DNA from: JAHRVQ01 sp029941905
GTDB lineage: Bacteria > Pseudomonadota > Gammaproteobacteria > Pseudomonadales > Azotimanducaceae
Length of the DNA stretch: 64,000 nt
Direction of reading: 5' to 3'
Assembly: GCA_029941905.1 (NCBI GenBank)
Contig: JAPYTQ010000014.1
Span: 1 to 64,000 of the forward strand
Shown here: positions 1-7,870 of the stretch, in pieces
How the letters are laid out: each line of letters begins with the position of its first letter
Numbering within the stretch: the first letter of the stretch is position 1
Program-made: the position numbers and the translations under genes
Notes under the pieces: generated by a model
The model's input: only the letters and a program-made list of their open reading frames with translations
Databases searched by the model: none
Told to the model about the DNA's origin: nothing

Positions 1-164
1 AGCAGCCATTTGTTCTGAGCATTTGTACCCGGCAACAGTGGTTGAAGAATGTGCGCTTTCAGTGGTTGAATAATTTTCCAATGTGGATCTACCAACCGGC
101 GGGGCAGACGTGGGTAAAACGACAATCGAGCGTTTTCCAGTTCAAAAAGTTGGCTCAGATCTAG
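1..164 (+). CDS. C-terminal end of an unidentified protein (5' truncated by window edge)
   Basis: The frame starting at base 3 is open from the window edge to a TAG at 162-164 and gives about 53 residues rich in Trp, Phe, Gln and Lys (for example QQWLKNVRFQWLNNFPMW, ending KKLAQI). The composition looks like real protein and no other frame stays open. There is no start codon, so this is the tail of a gene lying mostly to the left. I do not recognise the family. Since the next genes are DUF2142-like and sulfatase-like membrane proteins, a cell-surface glycan function is possible, but this rests on context only. Confidence 0.4.
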   Translation, partial: QPFVLSICTRQQWLKNVRFQWLNNFPMWIYQPAGQTWVKRQSSVFQFKKLAQI

Positions 165-249
165 GATCGTTTTTATGATCAGTGGGGAGCTGAGAGAAGG
201 AATGTGTTAGTTTCGATATCATCGGCATGAAAATAATTGGTTCCCGATT

Positions 250-1150
250 ATGAAGATGCAGTTGAGACTCGCTGTTGAGCGCCTGAAAAAAATACACCAT
301 ATATACTAGCTACACTCATTAGTCTGGCGCTTGTATATGGTGTCAATTCTTACTTCACCGACCAGAAGTCGGCGGTCGATTTGAGAATAGACTTGTCCAT
401 AGAATCTTCTGATCTCGGGCAGGTATTTTACTCGACAGGGTCTGGGTATTTGCAGAAAAACAGCACCCGCTTTGAGCTTTATGAGGGTAGACACTTGTAC
501 CCCATTCGATTACACAACAACTCCACTACTCCGATTAAGAAATTCAGGATCGACCCTGGTAAATCTGTCTCCGGGATAGTTAAAGTCTATTCCATTACAG
601 TGATAACTCCTGCGTCCGAGCAACTATTGGACTCAACATTACTTTCTCAAATGGTCGTGCCCCTACATTCGTTAACACTGAAACCATCGGGAGACTTCAT
701 CAGTTTGCCGGTTGTGGGTCCTGACCCCTCTTTCGAATTCACGTATGCACTGCGTGTTGAACCGGAGAATAGAAATTTGGGATCTCTGATTCTGTTTCTC
801 GTGGTAAGTACTCTAGGGTTCAATCTTCTGGCGCTCGTGTACATGAAAAAAAAGGACGCACTGGAAGGAGTTTCCAGTGTGACAATTGAGGCCGGTGTGA
901 TCGGTACACTTGTTTTTTTGATCAGCCTGGTTATTTCGTCGATAATCCCGCCCTTTCAGTCGCCGGACGAATTTGCTCACTTTCAGCGGGCGTATTTTAT
1001 ATCACAAGGCGAGACTAACCTGATCGTTCGCGATGGCGTGATTGGTGGAGCTTCACTTCGACTTCGCTGCTACTGTTGTGGGTAGCTTTTGTATGTTCAT
1101 TCAGAATTCCAGTTTTGATAGGCAGATATTATCTGTCCGCTGGAAACTGA
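250..1150 (+). pseudogene. Broken DUF2142-type membrane protein gene
   Basis: The longest open piece (381-1085) contains an extracytoplasmic-looking beta-rich stretch, two hydrophobic segments and the motif PPFQSPDEFAHFQRAYFIS, which matches the DUF2142 family of polytopic membrane proteins often found near surface-polysaccharide genes. Those proteins are usually much longer, with many membrane spans. The piece has no good start: a probable ATG at 250 opens MKMQLRLAVERLKK and is separated from the rest by a one-base shift at the A-run near 286-292, after which the frame continues through a membrane segment (LATLISLALVYGVNSYF). At the other end the frame stops at 1085. A different frame (1046-1150) encodes a hydrophobic tail ending GRYYLSAGN, which could be the original C-terminus after an internal deletion. 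I infer a decaying gene; assembly error is the alternative. Confidence 0.55.
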
Positions 1151-1417
1151 GAATTGACCCCATTGATTGGACAATTTGTAAAGAGTGTTGCCACGTAGTC
1201 CAATTGTTGGTTAAAAATTCCCCTTTTGTTTGTTGCAATGGAAGTTTCTGAAATTGGGGCTTCGATGTGAAAGATAAATAAGGTATAGCGATAGAAATCA
1301 ATTTTTTTCCAAACCAACTCTCAGAGGTATACCTGTATACTCCAGAAGTTAGACTAGTTATTCTAGTCGCATATAAGCTTTCAACGCATTGTAATGGACT
1401 AGGCGTACCGAACCCCG
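1151..1417. other. AT-rich spacer after the broken DUF2142 gene
   Basis: About 270 bases between the last recognisable remnant codon and the next gene. Short open frames on both strands have no recognisable protein character and no ribosome binding site. I see no tRNA, repeat or clear terminator here. Confidence 0.4.
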
Positions 1418-3508
1418 ATGCCTGACAAGAAATTCCCGCGCTCGACAAGCGAGACACTAAATGGTCTTCATCTATCTGCTCTCTTTAGTTTTGCAGTCGT
1501 CCAGCCGATTTATGACATTTTAGCCAGATACCCTGAATTCCTGATTGCACATCAGTTGGATTCTTCGGACATATACCTCATTGTGCTGATCTTGAGTTTA
1601 GGAGTTCCTGCAGCAATTGTCCTGGGTAACCTCGTTGTTTCGTTCTTATTCAAAAACTTTAGCTTATTGATGCAAAGTTGTGGCGTGCTAGTGTTTTCAA
1701 TGTTAATTGCGTTGCAAGTTCACAAAGTCACAATGGATTCCAATAGTGTCTTTGCGTTTTCATCTTCATTTGCGTTGGGGCTTGTGAGCGCAGTTGTGTA
1801 TTTCAAAAGTAACAAAGCCAGGTTGTTCCTGACTTTTCTAACACCCGCGATTGCCCTTTTCCCACTCATGTTCCTGTTCTCTCCGGATATTCAAGGGTTA
1901 CTCTCTAAAAAAAGTAAGGTGCCCATTCCACAAATAGACATCAAGAATCCGGTGCCTGTGATAATGATCATATTCGATGAGTTGCCACTAGTCTCATTAT
2001 TAGATAAAAATGGAGATATTGATGAAGTTAGATTCCCTTCATTTTCTTTGTTGGCAAGCAGATCAACATGGTATCGAAACGCAACTACTTCTGCCGAAAG
2101 CAGCCTGCAAGCGGTTCCAGCGATACTAACAGGAAAATATCCAGATCCGGAAAGAGCCCCAAATGCGGACGACTATCCAGAAAGCATATTCAGTTTTCTT
2201 GGACACACCTATGAGATTAACGCACACGAAACACACACAATGCTCTGTCCGAATCTACTGTGTGAGTACAATGCGACACCGAGATTGGACAGACTGAAAG
2301 TTCTGTTCCAGGATTTGAAAGTACTTTACCAGCACTTAGTCATCCCTTCAGATTCAACCAGAGTTCTTCCTCCTATCTCGCGAAACTGGAAAGACTTCGT
2401 TGTAGCTGTCCAAAAGTCAGAAACTGAAACGCCCGGTTTAGGTGCCGTGAAGGCGAAAGCTCTACTATCCTATCTGGACAGGTCAAAGCAATTCACTAAA
2501 TTCATTGAAACGATCCAACCCTCACCAAACCCAACATTCAACTTCATTCATATACTTCTTCCTCATGTTCCCTGGCACTATTATCCATCGGGTGAGCAGT
2601 ATTGGGCACCCGGGAAAATACCTGGTTTGATAACAGAAAAAGAATGGTGGGGGACAGCGGAGTGGCCTATAACTCAAGCTTACAGGAGACACTTGCTGCA
2701 GACGGGTTTGGTAGACAATCTCCTTGGCAAACTGTTAGACCATCTGAATCGAATTGACCTATATCAGTCTTCGATGGTGGTGGTCGTTGCAGACCATGGA
2801 GTCAGGTTTTGGCCAGATGAGTCAAGAAGAAGTGTAGGGCATACTCATATTTCAGATATTCTCAATATCCCATTGTTCATTAAGGAGCCGGGTCAAACAA
2901 CCTCACAAGTTAGCGATCGAAACATGGCATCAATAGACTTGTTCCCCACAATAGCTGAACTGTTGAAGACTAAAATCCCTTGGAAGGTAAATGGAAATAG
3001 TGTTCTGCAGTCAACAAGTACCGAGAGAACGGAAAATCTTGTGCTAATCAACAACGGAAAACGTACTCAAAGGGTTCCCGTAGGGGCCATGACAAATAGC
3101 GAAAGTCTCAATAGGAAAGTTGACTTGTTTGGGTCGAATTCAAAACTGGACTCCATATTCAAGATAGGTCCATACGGTGGCCTGGTTGGTAAAAAGATCG
3201 CAGAGTTTGCGCCGATGGGCCACACAGAATTCATGCTAAACCTCCAATACTTCTCTGAGCCGGTATCTTACGTTGAGGGTTCCATATCTAGTAAACACCT
3301 AATGTATGCCCCGCTATACGTTGTCGTCGCAGATACCGGTGTGATTACTGCGGTCACCCAAACTTATTTTTCGAACAGCGACTCCGCTGATTTTTCCATA
3401 CTTCTCCCTGAACCGACATCATCTTCGCGTTTAGCTTTCTATGTTGTTCGTGAAACACCGGTGCGAGGGTATTTGGAGTTGATACCCTTAGAGAAGCGGG
3501 AGCTTTAG
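1418..3508 (+). CDS. Membrane-anchored sulfatase/phosphotransferase-fold protein
   Basis: A 696-residue protein of the alkaline phosphatase superfamily. Residues about 15-155 hold four or five hydrophobic membrane segments. The catalytic domain follows from about 180, with the metal-binding start PVIMIIFDELP (D187) and, near residue 465, VVVVADHGVRF, which carries the paired Asp-His metal ligands. At the nucleophile site it reads SSLQAVPAILTG: a serine lines up where true sulfatases have the formylglycine Cys of CxPSR, and the arginine is absent. Classical sulfatase activity is therefore unlikely, and a membrane phosphotransferase or phosphodiesterase acting on a surface glycan or lipid is more plausible. 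It is followed by the YLDPGTGS protein, and such pairs are common in surface polysaccharide regions. The start ATG at 1418 is the first good one; the exact start is not certain. Confidence 0.75.
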   Translation: MPDKKFPRSTSETLNGLHLSALFSFAVVQPIYDILARYPEFLIAHQLDSSDIYLIVLILSLGVPAAIVLGNLVVSFLFKNFSLLMQSCGVLVFSMLIALQVHKVTMDSNSVFAFSSSFALGLVSAVVYFKSNKARLFLTFLTPAIALFPLMFLFSPDIQGLLSKKSKVPIPQIDIKNPVPVIMIIFDELPLVSLLDKNGDIDEVRFPSFSLLASRSTWYRNATTSAESSLQAVPAILTGKYPDPERAPNADDYPESIFSFLGHTYEINAHETHTMLCPNLLCEYNATPRLDRLKVLFQDLKVLYQHLVIPSDSTRVLPPISRNWKDFVVAVQKSETETPGLGAVKAKALLSYLDRSKQFTKFIETIQPSPNPTFNFIHILLPHVPWHYYPSGEQYWAPGKIPGLITEKEWWGTAEWPITQAYRRHLLQTGLVDNLLGKLLDHLNRIDLYQSSMVVVVADHGVRFWPDESRRSVGHTHISDILNIPLFIKEPGQTTSQVSDRNMASIDLFPTIAELLKTKIPWKVNGNSVLQSTSTERTENLVLINNGKRTQRVPVGAMTNSESLNRKVDLFGSNSKLDSIFKIGPYGGLVGKKIAEFAPMGHTEFMLNLQYFSEPVSYVEGSISSKHLMYAPLYVVVADTGVITAVTQTYFSNSDSADFSILLPEPTSSSRLAFYVVRETPVRGYLELIPLEKREL

Positions 3509-3589
3509 TATGAATTTCAACATAACTCCTTGCGAGGTATGAAACATAGAGCTACCATAGTTAGCTAAAAATCCCTCCGGAGATTGAAT

Positions 3590-3817
3590 TTGCGATTATT
3601 TACTTTGGCGCTCTTGTTTTTCTCGCCGACCATTTGCTTTGCCTACTTGGATCCAGGCACTGGGAGCCTGATAATCCAGGGTGTGATCGCAGCAATTGCT
3701 GCCGCTGGAATGACCATCAGGTTGTACTGGTACCGTATTCGCGCTTGGTACTCAAGAAATGATCCAGAGGCACATCCGGAAAAATCTTCTAACGAGGATC
3801 CAACGAAGGTTGATTAG
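3590..3817 (+). CDS. Small YLDPGTGS-motif membrane protein
   Basis: About 75 residues: an N-terminal hydrophobic signal-like segment ending FAYLDPGTGS, a second membrane segment (LIIQGVIAAIAAAGMTI) and a charged cytoplasmic tail. The YLDPGTGS signature defines a small uncharacterised family often placed beside DUF2142, glycosyltransferase or sulfatase genes, which is the arrangement here. The Shine-Dalgarno sequence GGAG at 3579-3582 lies 7 nt before a TTG at 3590. The alternative in-frame TTG at 3584 is too close to it, so I chose 3590. The gene follows the membrane sulfatase-fold gene by about 80 bases and probably shares its transcript. Function unknown. Confidence 0.75.
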   Translation: MRLFTLALLFFSPTICFAYLDPGTGSLIIQGVIAAIAAAGMTIRLYWYRIRAWYSRNDPEAHPEKSSNEDPTKVD

Positions 3818-3847
3818 TAGAAAACCAGGATTGCCTAAATGTTCAAT

Positions 3848-5290
3848 TCAATCTTTTATACCACGCATTAGATATAACATTCTGCCCGACCCAATCACGC
3901 TTTTCTTGTCTACGATTGTGAAATATTTTGTAAACGCCAACTCAAAACTGTTTTGATCATAAGTGATGAATATATCGTCCCTTGAGTTAAGCAGCTTTTT
4001 AACCTGGGAGTCACTCTTGGGTACGAACTCAATGATAAGATGGCAACAAATTGTGGAGAAAAGGTCTGCTACATGTTCAAACGGGATGTTATTTGATATT
4101 GATAGGTGGTGAATTATTGCTAGCGCCATTCCTACCGATACTCGTTGTCTGACGATAAAAGAATCTCTTTCAACGTTACTCCATCCTATACCGGGACTGG
4201 GGTTTGTGAGATCTGTTACCAAGGGCAGGATCTCCGTTTCACCATTCGTTTTGGCGGTTTGGTAGTTTTTTTCTACTGCAAGCTCATCCACATCATGAGC
4301 CAGGACCAGGAACCCTTCATTCGCCGCTATTCGACTGAAGCGGCCAGTATTAGCGCCATAATCAGCAACGTATTGCTCTGACGGTGTTGAGCAACTCCTC
4401 AACATGTCACGAACAATCTCTTCTTTTTGCACCATTGCCTGATCCGAGTAATTTGTCTGTTCATAATAATTGCCCCACTCAGTTGCGGAAGCTTTATGCA
4501 CAAGAGCATTCACGGCTCTAAGTAAGCTCGAAATCAACGCCAACAATTGAAACTTGGTAAGTGATGGTTTTCGGGTCGATGTTGCACCAACACCAGTTGC
4601 GCTGTACCTTTTCTGTGATGATGCATGCAAATGGATATGCGCGAGCAGAGAATAACTTGCCCAGGTGCGTAAAGGTAAAAGTTTACTTGCCAAATCAAGC
4701 GGCACACCGTCAATGTTAGAAACTAGTAAATCAGAAAGACGAGTGTCGACTTTTGCCATGAGTGCCAAAGGAGCTAAAAAATGTTGACAGAACTGTCTGT
4801 AAGCTACCCAGGGTTTTCCTTCAATGTACTTCTCAAAAGACAAGGTATCGATGAATATTGGTTTTCCGCGGTGGAACTGAATGTTGTATGCACTTGCGTC
4901 TTTTAGTGACATGCCATAGTCCATTGCCTTTTTTTGAATCTGCAGCGTCAGTAAAGCGGCATCTTTTAACTGCGAAAAGCACCACTCATACGGGTATGAA
5001 ATGTATCCGATCTTGTCGGGCTGAATTATCGTGTAGTCACGAAAGAGTTCAGCATCAGAAAGCTCTACGTGACTAATAATCTGTGCGCTATCACTCAGAG
5101 CTGCATACAACCCGGAATGCATAAACATTTGATAGTTCTCTTTGTAACTCGAATTCACTCGACGAAGTATCTGGTCGCCGACCATGAATATGTAGCCGCT
5201 GGGGTCTCGAAAAGAAGCAGGATGTTTCCTCGGATCAGAATCGACCTTGTTGTTTTCCATCATCTGCTTGTTTAATTTCCATTTTGTCAT
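3848..5290 (-). CDS. SAM-dependent methyltransferase with kinase-like N-terminal half
   Basis: A 480-residue protein, apparently soluble. The C-terminal third carries a class I methyltransferase core: motif I DYGANTGRFS, then the Asp of LVTDLTNPS as an acidic-loop residue. The N-terminal half contains MSLKDASAYNIQF followed by GKPIFIDTLSF. This reads like the catalytic loop (D..xxN) and metal-binding (IDxxSF) motifs of aminoglycoside-phosphotransferase-type kinases. The layout resembles the nodulation-protein NoeA-like methyltransferases as I remember them. The target is unknown; the neighbourhood suggests a glycan or surface molecule. It lies 48 bases downstream of the lipoprotein sulfatase on the same strand, so the two may be co-transcribed. 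Confidence 0.7.
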   Translation of the reverse strand: MTKWKLNKQMMENNKVDSDPRKHPASFRDPSGYIFMVGDQILRRVNSSYKENYQMFMHSGLYAALSDSAQIISHVELSDAELFRDYTIIQPDKIGYISYPYEWCFSQLKDAALLTLQIQKKAMDYGMSLKDASAYNIQFHRGKPIFIDTLSFEKYIEGKPWVAYRQFCQHFLAPLALMAKVDTRLSDLLVSNIDGVPLDLASKLLPLRTWASYSLLAHIHLHASSQKRYSATGVGATSTRKPSLTKFQLLALISSLLRAVNALVHKASATEWGNYYEQTNYSDQAMVQKEEIVRDMLRSCSTPSEQYVADYGANTGRFSRIAANEGFLVLAHDVDELAVEKNYQTAKTNGETEILPLVTDLTNPSPGIGWSNVERDSFIVRQRVSVGMALAIIHHLSISNNIPFEHVADLFSTICCHLIIEFVPKSDSQVKKLLNSRDDIFITYDQNSFELAFTKYFTIVDKKSVIGSGRMLYLMRGIKD

Positions 5291-5338
5291 TGCCAGGATT
5301 GGTTTTGCAGCCTACGCCAGACGAGTATAGATCCAAGT

Positions 5339-6823
5339 TCAGCTGCTGTTCGGATTCACCAAACTAAAATAATGGTTGAACCAACCTCTCTCATTCTTCA
5401 ATCCTCCATCGGGAATTCCGGGGGTTTTTAGTTCCCTGGCCCAAAGCTCAAGTTTCTTCCTCAGATCTTTTGCTTTATCGGGGTATTCGCCAATCAAATT
5501 TTTAGTCTCATCTTCTTCGCTGGCAACGTTGAATAAAAACTCCCGATTACCTGCTGTCATGTACTTGAAATTGCCTTCTCTTACTGCAGCCTGTTGCCAA
5601 AACCTCCAAAACAGAGTTTCGTGTGGGTCACCCTGTTTTTCATCATTTAAAAATGGAATCAGGTTCACTCCATCCAGTTCAGAATCAGGTTCGAGTCCTG
5701 CCATTGACAAACTGGTGGCGGCCACGTCCAGGGAAATTACCGGTCGATCATAGACTTTCCCTTTGGGCAAGCCCCCTGGCCAACTAACAATGAATGGGAC
5801 CCTGATTCCTCCTTCTGAGATCATTCCCTTCTCACCCACAAACGGATCGTTCAATGACCCGTTCCATGCACCACCCTTGAATGCCAGGGTTCTATCTTCT
5901 TTATGAATCTTCAGTGGCGCCCCATTGTCACTGATAAAATAAATGATGGTGTTTTCTTCCAAGTTTAAATCTCGGAGAGTCTGTCGGATCTTGCCAACGC
6001 CGTCATCTATTGCCGATATCATTGCGAGGCAATAGCGTCGTCGTTCTGCCATGTCTCCGGGGAATCGACTGAGGTATCTTTTGGGGGCTTCTAAGGGTAC
6101 ATGGGGGGCAAAGTAAGCCAGGTAAAAAAAGAATGGCTTGTCCTGATTCCTTTTGACGAAAGCAATTGTGGCATCCGTCTGTAAATCTATTCTGTAACCG
6201 TTCTTTACAATCCATTGTTCATCAATGTCTCGACCTTGCAAATCATATGTCGCCCAGTAGTCGTTTATCCTTCCTTCAAATACTTGTTGGAAGCCTCTTC
6301 TTGAGGACATATAGGGTTTTTTTTTCTTAAAGGGAATATCCTCTGCACCTATGTTCTTCATTTTGAGCTCAGGCATATTTTCTGCTATCCAGTCTTTTTG
6401 CAGGTGGTTTGGTTCCAAGTGCCATTTACCTGCCATGCCTGTCACATAACCGGCGGCTTGCATCCTTTCCGCTATCGTTTTTTCGTTTAATGGCAGTGGC
6501 CTGGTGCCTCCGTGATCAGTGCCAAATCGCTGCTGGTACTTTCCAGTTATCAATCCTGCTCTAGAAGGCACACACTGTGGTGCTGTTACATAACCTGATG
6601 TCATGCGAACACCATTTCTTGCTAGTGCGTCAATATTTGGAGTTTTGACATCATTGACTTGATCATTGATTCCGATGTCTGCATAGCCCTGATCATCGCT
6701 AAATATTACAATAATATTAGGATGCCGCGGTGTAGTGGCTGATTCCTCAAAGTCAGGTGAAGGGCTTTTTTGGCAGGCAGAAATGGCAGCTATTACAGAG
6801 AAGAAAAGCAGATTACATTTCAT
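5339..6823 (-). CDS. Formylglycine-type sulfatase lipoprotein
   Basis: A 494-residue member of the arylsulfatase family (S1 type). The N-terminus is a lipoprotein signal (hydrophobic stretch then ISAC, Cys17), so the enzyme should be membrane-anchored facing the periplasm or surface. Sulfatase hallmarks: IIVIFSDDQGYADIG (metal-binding Asp pair 43-44), then CVPSRAGLITGKY with Cys84 as the residue converted to formylglycine by a maturase, then GKWHL and the ISDNGAP motif. It hydrolyses sulfate esters; the substrate cannot be read from sequence, but marine bacteria use such enzymes on sulfated polysaccharides. No formylglycine-generating enzyme or sulfatase-maturase gene is visible in the window. 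Confidence 0.88.
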   Translation of the reverse strand: MKCNLLFFSVIAAISACQKSPSPDFEESATTPRHPNIIVIFSDDQGYADIGINDQVNDVKTPNIDALARNGVRMTSGYVTAPQCVPSRAGLITGKYQQRFGTDHGGTRPLPLNEKTIAERMQAAGYVTGMAGKWHLEPNHLQKDWIAENMPELKMKNIGAEDIPFKKKKPYMSSRRGFQQVFEGRINDYWATYDLQGRDIDEQWIVKNGYRIDLQTDATIAFVKRNQDKPFFFYLAYFAPHVPLEAPKRYLSRFPGDMAERRRYCLAMISAIDDGVGKIRQTLRDLNLEENTIIYFISDNGAPLKIHKEDRTLAFKGGAWNGSLNDPFVGEKGMISEGGIRVPFIVSWPGGLPKGKVYDRPVISLDVAATSLSMAGLEPDSELDGVNLIPFLNDEKQGDPHETLFWRFWQQAAVREGNFKYMTAGNREFLFNVASEEDETKNLIGEYPDKAKDLRKKLELWARELKTPGIPDGGLKNERGWFNHYFSLVNPNSS

Positions 6824-7179
6824 ATCTTAGGTACGCCTGCTCTTACTGTCACCTATTTCTCCTTGGGATGATAACATCACCTCGAACCAAGTGGCTAAAT
6901 TGACTATGCTACCACAGCTTGTATACCAGAATTTTACGTGGACGACTGAACAAACGCGCCATCTGTTGAAATTCGAAGGGGTTACCTATCGTATTCCCGG
7001 GGCGCGTATCACTGGAACGCGAAACAACGCGCTACTGACCTTTCCTCCTGCGTTCCTGGAATGTGGCATCCGCATGGAGGATGCCGGAGCTCAAAAAATG
7101 GATTAGAGTCGGCACACAGGGTCAGTAGATTGGTGTTACCGATTGACTAGTTCCTCTTGTCATCGTTTAGTATTGCAGT
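6824..7179. other. Intergenic region between divergent sulfatase and phosphoesterase genes
   Basis: About 355 bases separating two divergent genes, so it should carry promoters for both. One open frame of 71 codons on the plus strand (6891-7106, GTG start) has no recognisable domain and no Shine-Dalgarno sequence. It could be a gene remnant but I do not call it. No repeat or RNA gene is evident. Confidence 0.4.
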
Positions 7180-7869
7180 ATGCGCTACCTGATAACCAGC
7201 GACCTCCACCTAGGCAACCACTTCAGCCAAAGCCAACTTTTCCTGGACATGGTGCAGCGGTTAGACGAATCGGTCATCCTGGTACTGGGCGGCGATATAA
7301 TAGATGCTCCCGGTCAGCCACTCCCTGCCGAACACCAGCAGGCTCTTCAGGCCGTAGGGAAACGAGCCGAGCAAAACCAGGTCGTTTGGCTGGAGGGGAA
7401 TCATGATGAAGGTTATCGACCGGCAACACCGTCCAATATCCAATTTAAAAGCTCATACACTGTGGGCGACCATACGTTTATCACTCACGGTGATACTTTT
7501 GACGAGGTAATGCCACGAAACCGAACGTTCATTGAACTGTTTAAGTTTTTTCACAAACTCCGGGTCCGCCTGGGTGCAAGTCCGGTTCATGTGGCTGACT
7601 ACGCCAAGCAATTCACCTACCTCTATAGTTTTCTTCGCCGCAAAGTCATGCTTTGTGCTGTTGATTACGGCAAACAGCGTGATTTTGACAATGTGGTATG
7701 TGGCCATGTGCACTACGCCGAGGATACGCTTTGTGAAGGCATTCGGTATATCAACCTGGGCGCCTGGACAGAATCACCCTGTATGTGCCTGCTGATAGAT
7801 GACGACAACCTGCAGCTTATTTCCGTTGAGGACGCGATGACAGATTCATCGTGGTTTGTACGTCGCTGA
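7180..7869 (+). CDS. Calcineurin-like metallophosphoesterase (LpxH-like fold)
   Basis: A 229-residue cytoplasmic protein. All metallophosphoesterase signatures are present: DLHLG near residue 8 (DxH), LGGDIID at about 35-41 (GDxxD), GNHDE near 73 (GNHD), THGDTFD and GHVHYAE (GHxH), with a final GAWTE. The order and size fit the branch that includes UDP-2,3-diacylglucosamine hydrolases and related predicted phosphoesterases. I would not call it LpxH itself, since the sequence around the conserved blocks is not close to the E. coli enzyme as I remember it. Two metal ions are expected at the active site; the substrate is unknown. It converges with the metalloprotease gene, with stop codons about 2 bases apart. 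Confidence 0.82.
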   Translation: MRYLITSDLHLGNHFSQSQLFLDMVQRLDESVILVLGGDIIDAPGQPLPAEHQQALQAVGKRAEQNQVVWLEGNHDEGYRPATPSNIQFKSSYTVGDHTFITHGDTFDEVMPRNRTFIELFKFFHKLRVRLGASPVHVADYAKQFTYLYSFLRRKVMLCAVDYGKQRDFDNVVCGHVHYAEDTLCEGIRYINLGAWTESPCMCLLIDDDNLQLISVEDAMTDSSWFVRR

Positions 7870-7870
7870 G

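Noticed and set aside
1042..1457. Small ORFs on both strands after the DUF2142 remnant
   Set aside because: Composition does not look like protein, and one frame is explained as a remnant of the DUF2142 C-terminus.
6891..7106. Possible 71-residue protein upstream of the phosphoesterase
   Set aside because: GTG start without Shine-Dalgarno, no recognisable family; may be a remnant, but not supported.
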